IMG/VR virus record: IMGVR_UViG_3300042294_004161
Coordinates: 35,131-99,130 of that record
From: a virus
DNA: 64,000 nt
Reading direction: 5' to 3' (one strand)
Shown: piece by piece, positions 8,798-18,373 of the stretch
How positions within the stretch are numbered: position 1 is the first letter of the stretch
Layout of the letters: the number at the start of each line of letters is the position of its first letter
Notes under the pieces: generated by a model
Seen by the model: only the letters and a program-made list of their open reading frames with translations
Databases searched by the model: none
What the model was told of the DNA's origin: nothing
Made by a program: the position numbers and the translations under genes

Positions 8798-9523
8798 ATG
8801 ACAGAATTTAAATTCCCTACAGAAATTGTAGAATTACCTTCAAAAGGTTTAGTATATCCTGAAGGTTCTCTTTTAGCAGAAGGTAAAATTGAAATGAAAT
8901 ACATGACTGCTAAAGAAGAAGATATTCTTACAAACCAAGCTTACATTAAACAAGGTACAGTTTTAGATAAGCTATTACAATCTTTAATTGTAAGTAAAAT
9001 TAACTATGATGATTTAATTGTAGGTGATAAAAATGCATTATTTATTGCAGCTCGTATTTTAGGTTATGGTAAAGATTATACCTTTTCATACAATGGAGAA
9101 GAAATTACAGTAGATTTATCATCTTTAAATAATAAACCATTTAATGAATCTTTAGTTACTAAGGGTTTAAATGAATTCCATTTTACACTTCCATCTTCAC
9201 AAACAAAAATTACTTTTAAAATTCTTACAAGTGGGGATGATAGAAAAATTGATACTGAAATAACAGGACTAAAGAAAATCAATAAAGATGCATCTCCAGA
9301 ATTATCTACTCGTCTAAAATATATTATTACATCTGTTAATGGAGATAAAGATGAAAAAACAATTCGTGAATTTGTAGATAATTACTTATTAGCTCGAGAC
9401 TCTAGAGCTTTAAGAGAATATATTAAACAAATTCAACCTGATGTTGATTTAACTTATATTACTGATGGTGGTGAGGAGGTCACTATTCCAATTAATTTAA
9501 ACTTTTTTTGGCCTGACATTTGA
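8798..9523 (+). CDS. tail assembly chaperone / T4 gp26-like baseplate family protein (short frameshift product)
   Basis: This 241-residue product starts FPTEIVELPSKGLVYPEGS, the signature of the T4 gp26-type baseplate family (Pfam T4_baseplate, from memory), and continues with MKYMTAKEEDILTNQAYIKQ. It lies directly upstream of the tape measure gene, the place of G-type tail-assembly chaperones. The frame ends LNFFWPDI then TGA at 9521. A T7 run at 9503-9509 allows a shift into an overlapping frame that encodes about 100 more residues. I infer that this is the short (G-like) form. Chaperone rather than baseplate function comes from gene context. Confidence 0.85.
   Translation: MTEFKFPTEIVELPSKGLVYPEGSLLAEGKIEMKYMTAKEEDILTNQAYIKQGTVLDKLLQSLIVSKINYDDLIVGDKNALFIAARILGYGKDYTFSYNGEEITVDLSSLNNKPFNESLVTKGLNEFHFTLPSSQTKITFKILTSGDDRKIDTEITGLKKINKDASPELSTRLKYIITSVNGDKDEKTIREFVDNYLLARDSRALREYIKQIQPDVDLTYITDGGEEVTIPINLNFFWPDI
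9500..9512 (+). other. candidate programmed ribosomal frameshift site (+1 or -2)
   Basis: In the zero frame the sequence reads AAC TTT TTT TGG. The Phe tRNA on TTT at 9506-9508 can re-pair perfectly on TTT at 9507-9509, which shifts the ribosome +1 so the next codon is GGC at 9510. A -2 slip on the same T run reaches the same frame with one extra Phe. The destination frame has its last stop at 9498-9500 and is then open to 9806. Confidence 0.7.
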
Positions 9524-9809
9524 TATAGTTCCACAAGTTAGAATTAATCTATTTACTCAAATTCATGAAATAGTATTCCATAGTAATGGAGGTTATGATT
9601 GGCATACAATATATAATATGCCAATATGGTTAAGAAAGTTTACATTTAATAAACTTAAAGAACATTATGACAAAATAAATAATAATGAAAGTAGTGATAA
9701 TGTTTCTAAATCTATAGAAGCTATGAAATCAGCTGGATCTGTAAATAAAACTCCAATACCAAAAACTATTACACCTAATACTTATATTACAAAGGCATCA
9801 AAAAAATGA
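9501..9809 (+). CDS. frameshift extension of tail assembly chaperone (GT-like C-terminal domain)
   Basis: This frame opens right after a stop at 9498-9500, and its first ATG is not until 9618. The codons before that ATG still read like protein (DIVPQVRINLFTQIHEIVF, then GGYDWHTIYNMPIWLRKF). A separate gene starting at 9618 would lose this part. A +1 shift at 9506-9510 would give a fusion of about 336 residues, the G/GT arrangement typical upstream of tape measure genes. The C-terminal 40 residues are polar and low in complexity. The stop lies in a terminator hairpin. If no shift occurs, a 63-residue protein from 9618 is the fallback. Confidence 0.7.
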   Translation, partial: TFFGLTFDIVPQVRINLFTQIHEIVFHSNGGYDWHTIYNMPIWLRKFTFNKLKEHYDKINNNESSDNVSKSIEAMKSAGSVNKTPIPKTITPNTYITKASKK

Positions 9810-9818
9810 TGCCTTTTT
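9791..9818 (+). terminator. rho-independent terminator overlapping the chaperone stop codon
   Basis: AAAGGCATCA at 9791-9800 pairs perfectly with TGATGCCTTT at 9807-9816 around an A6 loop, and T residues follow. The TGA stop of the extension frame lies in the right arm. The tape measure gene restarts from its own class L motif. Confidence 0.8.
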
Positions 9819-9826
9819 ATTTTATA

Positions 9827-9836
9827 ATATTTATAA
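9827..9836 (+). promoter_or_regulatory. class L promoter motif before tape measure
   Basis: ATATTTATAA lies 15 nt before the ATG at 9852, immediately after the terminator. Confidence 0.6.
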
Positions 9837-9851
9837 ATAAATAATATTTAA

Positions 9852-12539
9852 ATGGCAACTCCTGAGGAAATACAAAAATTACTTAAAGACTTAGAAAAAG
9901 TTTATAAAGAATTAGGTACTAAAAATCCATTTGCTAATTTTGATGCTTCTAAAGTTTCAGATGCTAGTGCAGCTGTTGCTATTCTTAATGCAGGATTAAG
10001 AGATGCTAAACGAGAATTAAATGACATAAATGGGGATTTAAATGATACTGTCACAGCTTTTAAAAAAACAGTTGATGAAATTAAAAATACTAACTCAGGT
10101 CTTACATTAGCCTCTAAAACATTTAGTGGTTTAAGTGATATAGCTCGAAAATTAAAATCAGACCAAGCTGGAATTAATGAACTTTCAGGAAAAGAATTAA
10201 AAACATTACAAAAACAAGCTAAAGAAAAACGAGAAGATTTAATAGTTTCTAAAGATCTTCTTACATCCAGAATTTCAGAATTAAAAGAACTAGAAAAAAA
10301 AGGTGAATTAAATAAAAAAAATGAAAAAGAATTAATTCAATCTATAAATGCGGCTAAAGCTATTAAAAATGAATTAAGAGAACAAGATACTCTTTCTGCT
10401 TTAATTAATGGTAGATTAAATCAACGTATAAAACAAGAAGAAAGAATTGAAGGATTACTAGGTTTAGGTGGCGCCTCTATAGAAGGTGCTAAAAAAGCAT
10501 TAGATAAATTAGGTTTTGGAGGATTAGCAAATGCCCTTGGTTTAGATAAAGTCAAGGAGAAAATGGAAGAAGTAGCTGAGACTACAGAAAAATCTGAAGG
10601 ATATACTGGAGGATTTTCTGATAAAATGAAAGTACTTAAATCAGGAATTTCTGAAGCTGGGGTTCAATTTAAAAAATCTTTAACAGATCCAACAGTAGTT
10701 ACTACATTTTTAATTAATGAAATGGTATCTGCTCTTACCTCTGCTGATAAAGCTACAGGTGAATTAGCTAAATCTTTTGGTACTTCATATTCTGAGGCTA
10801 CATCATTAAGAAATGAGTTAAATACAGTAGCTAATTTAAGTGGTGATATAAATGTTAATACAGCAGCTCTCCAAAAATCATTAATAGCTATTAATAAAGA
10901 ATTTGGAACAGCATCAATGCTTAATGGTGAACTTCTTAAAGATTTCACTCAATTAACTACAGCAGCTGGTTATACTGAAGAGGCGGCATTAGGTTTATCT
11001 AAAATTACTGTAGCTACAGGTACAGATTTATCTGAAAATACATCTGAGATTTTAGGACAAGCAATGGCTTTTAATGCTACTAATAAGTTAGCTTTAAATG
11101 AAAAAGAAATTGTTGAAGGTGTAGCTAAAGCATCTGCAGCTACTACTTTATCTTTAGGAATGCAACCTAAAGAAATAGCTAAAGCTGTAGCCCAATCTAA
11201 AGCATTAGGTGTATCTTTACAACAAGTAGAACAAATAGCTAATTCATTACTTAATTTTGAACAATCTATTTCATCTGAATTAGAAGCAGAATTATTAACA
11301 GGTAAAGAACTTAATTTAGAAGAAGCAAGAAGATTTGCACTTAATAATGATATAGCTGGAGTAGCTAGAGAAATAGCAAAACAAATAGGAACAGCTGCTG
11401 ATTTTACTAAAATGAATGTTATTCAACAAGAAGCATTAGCAAAGTCTGTTGGAATGACTCGTGAAGATTTAGCTAACTCTTTAATAGAAAGAGAAGCATT
11501 AGCTAAAATTGGTAAAGGAGAAACAAATGCTCTAGAAGCATATAATAGACTTAAAAAAGAAGGACTATCTGATGACCAAATAGCAGCTAGATTAGGAGAT
11601 GAAAAATTAGCAACTCAATTAAAATCTCAATCAGTTCAAGAACGTTTTAATGCCTCAGTTGAAAAATTAAGAGAAATTTTTGTTAGTTTAGCAGAACCTG
11701 TTTTACAAATAATATCTCCATTTATGGATTTAGCAACAACAATATTACCTTTAATTAATATAGCATTAACTCCAATTACAGGAATTCTTAAATTTTTAGG
11801 AGAATCAATCCAATTTACTTTAGGATTAATAAGATCACTTTTAAAAGAAATTGGAGATCTTTTAAGCCCATTAACTAATATTCTTAATCCTTTATTTAAA
11901 GGCTTTTCAGAATTTGTAGAACAATCTAAAATTTTAAATACAATTTTAGAAGTCACAAAATCTATAGTAGGATCTATTGTTATTGCTTACGGAGCAATAG
12001 CAGCTTATAATGCAACTGCTAGTTTTTTTGCTGGACTAAGAGCAAAAGCTGAACAATCAACAGAAAAATCTTTAATTAGACAAGGTATTGTTATGTTAAA
12101 AAATTTAGGAACAGCTATTTTAGAGGCTGTTGCTAAAGTTACAGGAGCTAGTGCTGCTACTTTAGGAGTTGCTGCCGGCATAGCAGCAGTCGCCGGAGCT
12201 TCAGCTTACGCTTTTTTAAATAGCAAAAAAGGTAATGATATAATATCCCCAGGATATGGTGAACGTACATTATTCGGTCCAGAAGGAGCAATAGCATTAA
12301 ATAATAAAGATACAGTAATAGCAGGTACTAGTTTGTTTGGAGAAAATAAAAATCAATCAATAAATGAATCTACATCTGCATCTCCCTCATCCCCCTCAAT
12401 TAACTTATCACCATTAATTGAACGTATGATGGCTGTAGAAAATGTATTAGTACAAATTCTAAATAAAGAAGGTGGAGTATATTTAGATGGTACTAAAGTA
12501 GGTACAGCAATGGCTGTAAGTACTTACAGAGTTCAATAA
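9852..12539 (+). CDS. tail tape measure protein
   Basis: At 895 residues this is mostly helical. The N-terminal 260 residues are charged coiled coil (KEKREDLIVSKDLLTSRISE and similar). A long Ala-rich helical region follows. Hydrophobic stretches lie near 620-660 (AEPVLQIISPFMDLATTILP) and near 690-780. The C-terminal region has DIISPGYGERTLFGPEGAIA and DTVIAGTSLFGE, a pattern common at the ends of phage tape measures. The position just after the chaperone pair and before baseplate genes fits. The protein sets tail length and probably helps DNA cross the host membrane. T4 gp29 is the positional counterpart. Confidence 0.9.
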   Translation: MATPEEIQKLLKDLEKVYKELGTKNPFANFDASKVSDASAAVAILNAGLRDAKRELNDINGDLNDTVTAFKKTVDEIKNTNSGLTLASKTFSGLSDIARKLKSDQAGINELSGKELKTLQKQAKEKREDLIVSKDLLTSRISELKELEKKGELNKKNEKELIQSINAAKAIKNELREQDTLSALINGRLNQRIKQEERIEGLLGLGGASIEGAKKALDKLGFGGLANALGLDKVKEKMEEVAETTEKSEGYTGGFSDKMKVLKSGISEAGVQFKKSLTDPTVVTTFLINEMVSALTSADKATGELAKSFGTSYSEATSLRNELNTVANLSGDINVNTAALQKSLIAINKEFGTASMLNGELLKDFTQLTTAAGYTEEAALGLSKITVATGTDLSENTSEILGQAMAFNATNKLALNEKEIVEGVAKASAATTLSLGMQPKEIAKAVAQSKALGVSLQQVEQIANSLLNFEQSISSELEAELLTGKELNLEEARRFALNNDIAGVAREIAKQIGTAADFTKMNVIQQEALAKSVGMTREDLANSLIEREALAKIGKGETNALEAYNRLKKEGLSDDQIAARLGDEKLATQLKSQSVQERFNASVEKLREIFVSLAEPVLQIISPFMDLATTILPLINIALTPITGILKFLGESIQFTLGLIRSLLKEIGDLLSPLTNILNPLFKGFSEFVEQSKILNTILEVTKSIVGSIVIAYGAIAAYNATASFFAGLRAKAEQSTEKSLIRQGIVMLKNLGTAILEAVAKVTGASAATLGVAAGIAAVAGASAYAFLNSKKGNDIISPGYGERTLFGPEGAIALNNKDTVIAGTSLFGENKNQSINESTSASPSSPSINLSPLIERMMAVENVLVQILNKEGGVYLDGTKVGTAMAVSTYRVQ

Positions 12540-12544
12540 TTTTA

Positions 12545-12554
12545 ATATTTATAA
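12545..12554 (+). promoter_or_regulatory. class L promoter motif before baseplate genes
   Basis: ATATTTATAA lies 15 nt before the ATG at 12570. Confidence 0.6.
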
Positions 12555-12569
12555 CTAAAACATAAAAAC

Positions 12570-12812
12570 ATGAGTGTATTAGATTTACTTAACAACGGGT
12601 CTCAACTTACCGCATATGACGGTAGAACCCCAGCATCATATGATGGTGCATCTCAATTTCAAAGAGGATTAGAAGTATCACAATTAGATTTAAATGGTAG
12701 AAGACCAATACCATTTGATGGAACAACTCAATATGAAAGAGGATTAGCAGTTTCTCAACTAGATTTAGATGGTAGAACTCCTAACAGATATTTAGATAAT
12801 CCACCTAGATAA
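12570..12812 (+). CDS. small tandem-repeat virion protein
   Basis: The 80-residue product is built from about two and a half copies of a roughly 30-residue unit. The conserved core reads DGRTP or NGRRP, then a FDG/YDG turn, then QFQRGL or QYERGL, then VSQLDL. It has no membrane segment. It ends exactly where the next baseplate gene begins, and the two stop and start codons are adjacent. The repeats suggest a small linker or decoration protein of the tail or baseplate. No family was recognised. Confidence 0.6.
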   Translation: MSVLDLLNNGSQLTAYDGRTPASYDGASQFQRGLEVSQLDLNGRRPIPFDGTTQYERGLAVSQLDLDGRTPNRYLDNPPR

Positions 12813-15104
12813 ATGGCTCTTATTAATCTTCAAACTGACCTTAAATCTCTTAGGTATGGTAAAGACACTCCAGGTGGTGGTGATAGTGGACAACCATATA
12901 TTAAAAAAACCATACCACGTGTTTTTGTAGGAGCCAGTGAAGATTTTCTGTTAAGAGGAGGAATAAACGCTGTAACAGACTCACTTACGGATGTTGCTCG
13001 TTTAGCTAAAATGTTCACTGATACCAAATCACCAAATGGTTTGTTATTTATTGCTAAACAACAGTTATTATCACGTACTGCTTCACCAGCACAAGGTGGG
13101 ACACCACAATCACCACGATTATTAAATGAAGGCGTTTATAACCCGTTAAGTACACTAGCTCAGGCAGGTGTAGTAGCGTTTGGGGGTCATTTAAATAAAC
13201 AAGGTATTAATCCATTTGCTGAAACAGGGGCATATTCTAAAAATCCTAATTTATATTTTAATAAAGTTAAAGCATCAAATTTAAGTGCTGACAACTATAT
13301 TAGAACAGATGAAGTAGTTACTCAAGCTGATACTATTACAACTCCTATAAGAGTTTTCAATTCAGATCTACCATACGCTGATCAAATATATAATGGTTTT
13401 GATGTATTAGGAAATGATACAACACAATTTTCTACTTCAAAAGTTACTAGTGCTGATTTTCAAAATAGACTAGCTAATTTATGGTATAATAAAGTAGAAC
13501 AAAAAACATCAGATATTAATGTTTTAACATATAATGGAGGACCTGGTTCTATATTAGGAATCGGAAAAACTAATATTAGATTTGCAGATCAAAGAACAGG
13601 AGTAAATAGTGATAAACCTATTACAGGGGGAGTGACTTGGACTCCAAATCAATCAATTAATAGAGAATTCACTACATTAATAGGAATTGAAACTTCTAAA
13701 GGAGCTTCAAAAGCGTATGCTACTACTAATGGGTTAACATTAGATAATGATGTTGTTGATGGAACTAGAGTTTATAACTCAGCTGTAGGTCTTAATGCTA
13801 AATTATTTAATCCTTTAGCTAATAGTCCAATAACTTGGACTCCAAAACTAGAACAAACTAAACCAGATAGAACTCTTCCATTTAATATAACTATAGGTAA
13901 ATTAAGTGATATAATAAATAATGATCCTGTATTTGATAGTCTTGATAACTTAAATACAAATAGAGGATTTACAACTCCTACAGTTTATCAACCAGGTCCT
14001 GATCAAACTATATTAAATAATACAGACTTAATATATGCTAATAATACTTATACTTATACTCAAAAACAAATATTAGAAAATCCATATGGCAATGAAAATA
14101 CAGGAGAAACAATATCATCTCGTTCTAATGTAGGAAAATTAAATGGTTCACCTATATGGCAAGATTTTAGAAAAAAAATTAGAGAAACTTTAGGAGAAAA
14201 TTCTGAGCAAGTTAAAAAAGCAAAAGAAAAAGGAGCTCTTCCTAATTCTCCTAATTATGCTTTTAAAGGAATTGAAAATAGAGTAAATATAGGTGGAAAA
14301 AATAATTTAGGACCTGGAAATTTTACTGGTAAAAATTTATCATCATATACAGCTGGTTCAGGTATAGGACCAATAGATAAAATAAATGCTTTACCAATAT
14401 ATAGAAGTAAAAATGTTGAAACAAATTCTCAAGATTATCCTATAAATGATCTAGTTAAATTTAGAATAGCTGTAATAGATAATAATTCCCCTAACTTTAA
14501 AACATTCATACATTTTAGGGCATTTATTGATTCAATGTCTGATTCATATAATGCTACTTGGAATGGATTTAATTATTTAGGAAGAAGTGAACAATTTTAC
14601 AATTATGGTGGGTTTACTAGAACTGTTTCATTATCATGGACGGTATCAGTTCAATCAAAACAGGAACTTATTCCAATGTATAAAAAATTAAATTATCTAG
14701 CTTCATCATTAACAGGTGATTATAGTCCAGATGGATATATGAGAGGTAATTTAGTGCAATTAACTATTGGAGGATATTTATATGAACAACCAGGTATAAT
14801 AACTTCATTAACATATGATGTTCCCACAGAATCACCTTGGGAGATTGGAATAAATGATGAAGGTGGATTTGATTCTAGTGTAAAAGAATTACCTCATATT
14901 ATACGAGTAACAGGATTTAACTTTATACCTATCCAAAATTTTGTACCACAAAAACAAAAATTAACATTTGGTGATAATAATACAACAGGCAGTACTGATA
15001 GTTCTACAGGATTTGTAAAAACTGAAGGATTTCAAAGATATATAGCTTTAGCTAATGGAGATGATAAAGATAAAAGTTTTACTAATTATACAAACCCATC
15101 ATAA
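12813..15104 (+). CDS. large baseplate/tail protein (gp48/gp54 position)
   Basis: A 763-residue protein. The N-terminal region resembles virion proteins seen in other marine myophages (IPRVFVGASEDFLLRGGI, then LARLAKMFTDTKSPNGLLF). Long polar and Asn/Thr-rich stretches fill the middle. A more conserved C-terminal domain at about 540-720 contains KFRIAVIDNNSPNFKTFIHF, SLSWTVSVQSKQELIPMYKK and QLTIGGYLYEQPGIITSL. Its place between tape measure and hub genes matches the tube-cap proteins gp48 and gp54, but it is about twice their size. The exact homology is uncertain. Confidence 0.65.
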   Translation: MALINLQTDLKSLRYGKDTPGGGDSGQPYIKKTIPRVFVGASEDFLLRGGINAVTDSLTDVARLAKMFTDTKSPNGLLFIAKQQLLSRTASPAQGGTPQSPRLLNEGVYNPLSTLAQAGVVAFGGHLNKQGINPFAETGAYSKNPNLYFNKVKASNLSADNYIRTDEVVTQADTITTPIRVFNSDLPYADQIYNGFDVLGNDTTQFSTSKVTSADFQNRLANLWYNKVEQKTSDINVLTYNGGPGSILGIGKTNIRFADQRTGVNSDKPITGGVTWTPNQSINREFTTLIGIETSKGASKAYATTNGLTLDNDVVDGTRVYNSAVGLNAKLFNPLANSPITWTPKLEQTKPDRTLPFNITIGKLSDIINNDPVFDSLDNLNTNRGFTTPTVYQPGPDQTILNNTDLIYANNTYTYTQKQILENPYGNENTGETISSRSNVGKLNGSPIWQDFRKKIRETLGENSEQVKKAKEKGALPNSPNYAFKGIENRVNIGGKNNLGPGNFTGKNLSSYTAGSGIGPIDKINALPIYRSKNVETNSQDYPINDLVKFRIAVIDNNSPNFKTFIHFRAFIDSMSDSYNATWNGFNYLGRSEQFYNYGGFTRTVSLSWTVSVQSKQELIPMYKKLNYLASSLTGDYSPDGYMRGNLVQLTIGGYLYEQPGIITSLTYDVPTESPWEIGINDEGGFDSSVKELPHIIRVTGFNFIPIQNFVPQKQKLTFGDNNTTGSTDSSTGFVKTEGFQRYIALANGDDKDKSFTNYTNPS

Positions 15105-15110
15105 TAATTA

Positions 15111-15410
15111 ATGAATAGATATCAAAACATACCTAAAACTAAAATTAATAAAAAATTAGTATATCAAACATCAAGATATCCTGAGGTTTTATTATCTCCT
15201 AATGACATATATGTGTATACTACACAAGGAGATAGATTTGATACTCTAGCTCAACAATATTATAATAATAGTTCATTATGGTGGGTAATTTCAATAGCAA
15301 ACACAGACAAAGTAAACCAAAGTACAATAGTAATCCCAGAAGGATTACAAATTAGAATACCAGCAACATATGCTAATGTAATACAAGATTTTAATATAAT
15401 AAACGCTTAA
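15111..15410 (+). CDS. LysM-like baseplate wedge protein (T4 gp53-like)
   Basis: The 99-residue product contains a LysM-type fold: the repeat start YVYTTQGDRFDTLAQQYYNN, then SLWWVISIANTDKV and VIPEGLQIRIP. Short LysM proteins between tube-cap and hub genes are common in contractile tails (tail protein X; the T4 gp53 C-terminus). The motif probably mediates protein-protein contacts in the baseplate rather than peptidoglycan binding. It is one base upstream of the hub gene. Confidence 0.75.
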   Translation: MNRYQNIPKTKINKKLVYQTSRYPEVLLSPNDIYVYTTQGDRFDTLAQQYYNNSSLWWVISIANTDKVNQSTIVIPEGLQIRIPATYANVIQDFNIINA

Positions 15411-15411
15411 T

Positions 15412-18372
15412 ATGGGAAACATAGTAGGGGAAGGTTTTGATCAAATAATTATAGATCAAATAAATCAAAGACAAAAAATATATGGTTCTATTAATAGAAC
15501 TAATGAAATATTAAATTACATAAATAATAAAACAGGTTGGTGTCGTTTAGTATCATCGGTTGATGTTGTTGTACCTCCTCCAAATAGAAACTTACCTAAT
15601 AGAGGTGTAGACCTTGCTAAAAATTTTATTTTATTTAATGGCACTTCATTCCAAGGGAATCAACAAAGAGGAGGAGTATGGCCTGGTACAGATGATCCTA
15701 GTTTTAATGACTATGCTTATGGTATGGGAGGTACTAATTTTGGATTACGTCCAATGCCTGGTATTACTCAAGCAACAATAAAAACAGAAACTAGAGGTTC
15801 TCTTAAAACAGCAACAATTAATATTAAAGCAAATAATAGAGAACAATTTGATATAATTGATGTTCTTTATCTTCGTTTAGGATATACAATGTTATTAGAA
15901 TGGGGTAGTAGTTCTTATTTTAGAAATAATGGAGATTATGAATCTAATAATTCTAATAGTTTAGTAAATGATTTTTTAAACGCAGGCCCCGCTACCCCAC
16001 CTAGTCCTACTTCAAGTACAAATCCAAATATTACAAATATTACAAATAATCCTTTAGTCTTTCAAACACCCCAACTTATTACAGGAAATACAACACCATC
16101 AAACACAAATAAAATTTTTAGTTATGCCAATTATCCTGAAAAGATTAAAGAAAAAAGATTAGAAGCTGTAGGTAATTATGATGCTATTATAGGTAAAGTA
16201 GTTAATTTTAATTGGACTTTTACAAAAGATGGAACCTATGATATTACTGTAATTTTAAGAAGTATGGGAGATGTAATTGAATCTCTTAAAACAAATATTC
16301 TACTTCCTGGAACTACAATTAATACTAATTCTGGAGATACTCAACCATCTGATAAACCAATTGAAGTAATTAAATCCTTTTCAGAAATTCATAGTATAGG
16401 AAAAGAATTTTATAGATTACAACAAAAACTCCCTTCAGCAAATACTCAAGGTGGGGGCATATTTAGAATTTTAGCTAAGTCTCAAGACAAAAATAATATG
16501 GCTTTTGAAGACAATAGTATTGATCCAAATTCAGTTATAGCTTTTTCTCAAATATATAGTGGAGAAGGTGGAGGTACTCATTATTATATTCGTTTAGGAT
16601 ATTTTTTAAAATTTTTAGAAAGAAAAATTATTCCTTATGTAAATATACCAGAAGTAGCTTTAATGGAATTTGATACAGATGTTAGGTCTAATATTATATA
16701 TTTACAAGCTCGACAAATTAGTAATAATCCAGGAATATGTGTAATTAATACTACTATAACTTTTAATGAAAATGGAAAAGAAGTAAAATTTGCTCCTGGT
16801 TGTGATCAGTTTAAAACTACATTACCTGGTAGTAAAAATACATATGGAAGAATAATGAATATTTATTTTGATATGGCTTGGATATTAACTACTATGGATT
16901 CATTAAAAGATAAAGATGGAAAAATATCATTATATTCCTTATTAGAAAGTATTTGTGATGGATGGAATACAGCAACAGGTAATTTTAATAAATTAGAACC
17001 AACAGTAGAAGAAAAAACAATACGTTTTATAGATGAAACAGCTCTTCCTGATAGAGATAGATGGTTAGAATTATTAGGTCAATCTGTAAAACCTGCGTTT
17101 TTTGATGTATATGGTTTATATCCTAGTAATCAAACAGCAGGATTTATTAAAGATTTAAGTTTTAATACAACTGTACCTCCAAATTTAGCTACTATGATTA
17201 CTATAGGAGCTACTTCTAAAGGATATGTTGTAGGACAAGATTCAACTGCTTTATCTCGAATGAATGCAGGTTTTACAGATAGATTTAAAAAAAATATAGA
17301 ATTCTCAGAAGATAAATCACCTCCAGGAACTTCATCTATTATTAATAACTATTCAGAAGTATTAAAAAATTATAATACTTTTCTTTTAGAATTAGGATCT
17401 GTTGATGAAGGAAAACCAAACTGGAATCAAGAAGCTATAGATAACTTTACAAATACAGCTGAAACTTTTTATGAATATGATCAAGCTAAACAAACATTAG
17501 AAGCTGTTGGATTATCAAAAGATTTAGCTGTTAAAGTAGTATCAGGAGAAACAACTACATCAGTAGAAGATTATGTAAATTATTTATCATCAGCTCCTGC
17601 ATCTTCAATTGGATTTTTACCTTTTGATCTACAATTAATAATGGATGGCCTTTCTGGAATGAAAATATATCAAAAATATACAATTGATACTACTTATTTA
17701 CCTGCTAATTATCCAACATCATTAGAATTTTTAATTAAAGGAATAACTAATAATATTCAAAACAATGAATGGACTACTACTATAGAATCAATAGCTATAC
17801 CTAAAAATCCATTTGGTTCTGTTCTTGGGAAAGGGGCGGTTGGTAATGCTTCTCGAGATAATAATAGAGGTGCTGCTCCTACACCAACCGGATCTACACC
17901 AAACGCTAATAGATTAAGAACAATCTTAACAAGTTTAGGATACCGTGAAAAAGGTAGAGAATTATCTAACGGTGGAGATATTTCAAATGATCTAGTAAAT
18001 TATGCTGCTTCAGTATTTAGAGAAATTAAAAACCAACTTCCAAGTTTAATAATCACAGTAACTGGAGGTAATGATGCTTATCACCAAAGATTAGCTTACA
18101 AATCATCTCATACCTTGGGCCAAGGATTAGATTTTGTAATTTCTCCATTAACAATAGATAATAAAAATGCTGTTGATAAAATATTAGGAGGATTTGCAGC
18201 TGGTAACCAATCTAAAATTGTTAGCTTTATTAATGAATATGATTATCCATCTTCAGCAGCTACAGCAGGTCACTTCCATATTAGAATTGGAGGTAAAGTT
18301 GAAAGTAAAAGAATAGCTACATTTATAGCTCAAGCAAATAAAGGTCAATTAACAACATATCCAATAGTTTAA
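15412..18372 (+). CDS. baseplate hub protein with C-terminal M15-type peptidase
   Basis: A 986-residue protein whose first 800 residues look like a hub or central-spike scaffold: RPMPGITQATIKTETRGSLK near 120, then VVNFNWTFTKDGTYDITVIL near 265. A Pro/Thr-rich linker near 820-835 leads to a peptidase domain. The metal-ligand pattern of M15/VanY-like D,D- or L,D-peptidases is visible: H900-X6-D907 within SSHTLGQGLDF, and H954-F-H956 within GHFHIRIGG. It would cut peptidoglycan peptides during DNA injection, the job done by the gp5 lysozyme in T4. The hub role comes from size and position. The peptidase assignment is the firmer part. Confidence 0.75.
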   Translation: MGNIVGEGFDQIIIDQINQRQKIYGSINRTNEILNYINNKTGWCRLVSSVDVVVPPPNRNLPNRGVDLAKNFILFNGTSFQGNQQRGGVWPGTDDPSFNDYAYGMGGTNFGLRPMPGITQATIKTETRGSLKTATINIKANNREQFDIIDVLYLRLGYTMLLEWGSSSYFRNNGDYESNNSNSLVNDFLNAGPATPPSPTSSTNPNITNITNNPLVFQTPQLITGNTTPSNTNKIFSYANYPEKIKEKRLEAVGNYDAIIGKVVNFNWTFTKDGTYDITVILRSMGDVIESLKTNILLPGTTINTNSGDTQPSDKPIEVIKSFSEIHSIGKEFYRLQQKLPSANTQGGGIFRILAKSQDKNNMAFEDNSIDPNSVIAFSQIYSGEGGGTHYYIRLGYFLKFLERKIIPYVNIPEVALMEFDTDVRSNIIYLQARQISNNPGICVINTTITFNENGKEVKFAPGCDQFKTTLPGSKNTYGRIMNIYFDMAWILTTMDSLKDKDGKISLYSLLESICDGWNTATGNFNKLEPTVEEKTIRFIDETALPDRDRWLELLGQSVKPAFFDVYGLYPSNQTAGFIKDLSFNTTVPPNLATMITIGATSKGYVVGQDSTALSRMNAGFTDRFKKNIEFSEDKSPPGTSSIINNYSEVLKNYNTFLLELGSVDEGKPNWNQEAIDNFTNTAETFYEYDQAKQTLEAVGLSKDLAVKVVSGETTTSVEDYVNYLSSAPASSIGFLPFDLQLIMDGLSGMKIYQKYTIDTTYLPANYPTSLEFLIKGITNNIQNNEWTTTIESIAIPKNPFGSVLGKGAVGNASRDNNRGAAPTPTGSTPNANRLRTILTSLGYREKGRELSNGGDISNDLVNYAASVFREIKNQLPSLIITVTGGNDAYHQRLAYKSSHTLGQGLDFVISPLTIDNKNAVDKILGGFAAGNQSKIVSFINEYDYPSSAATAGHFHIRIGGKVESKRIATFIAQANKGQLTTYPIV

Positions 18373-18373
18373 A

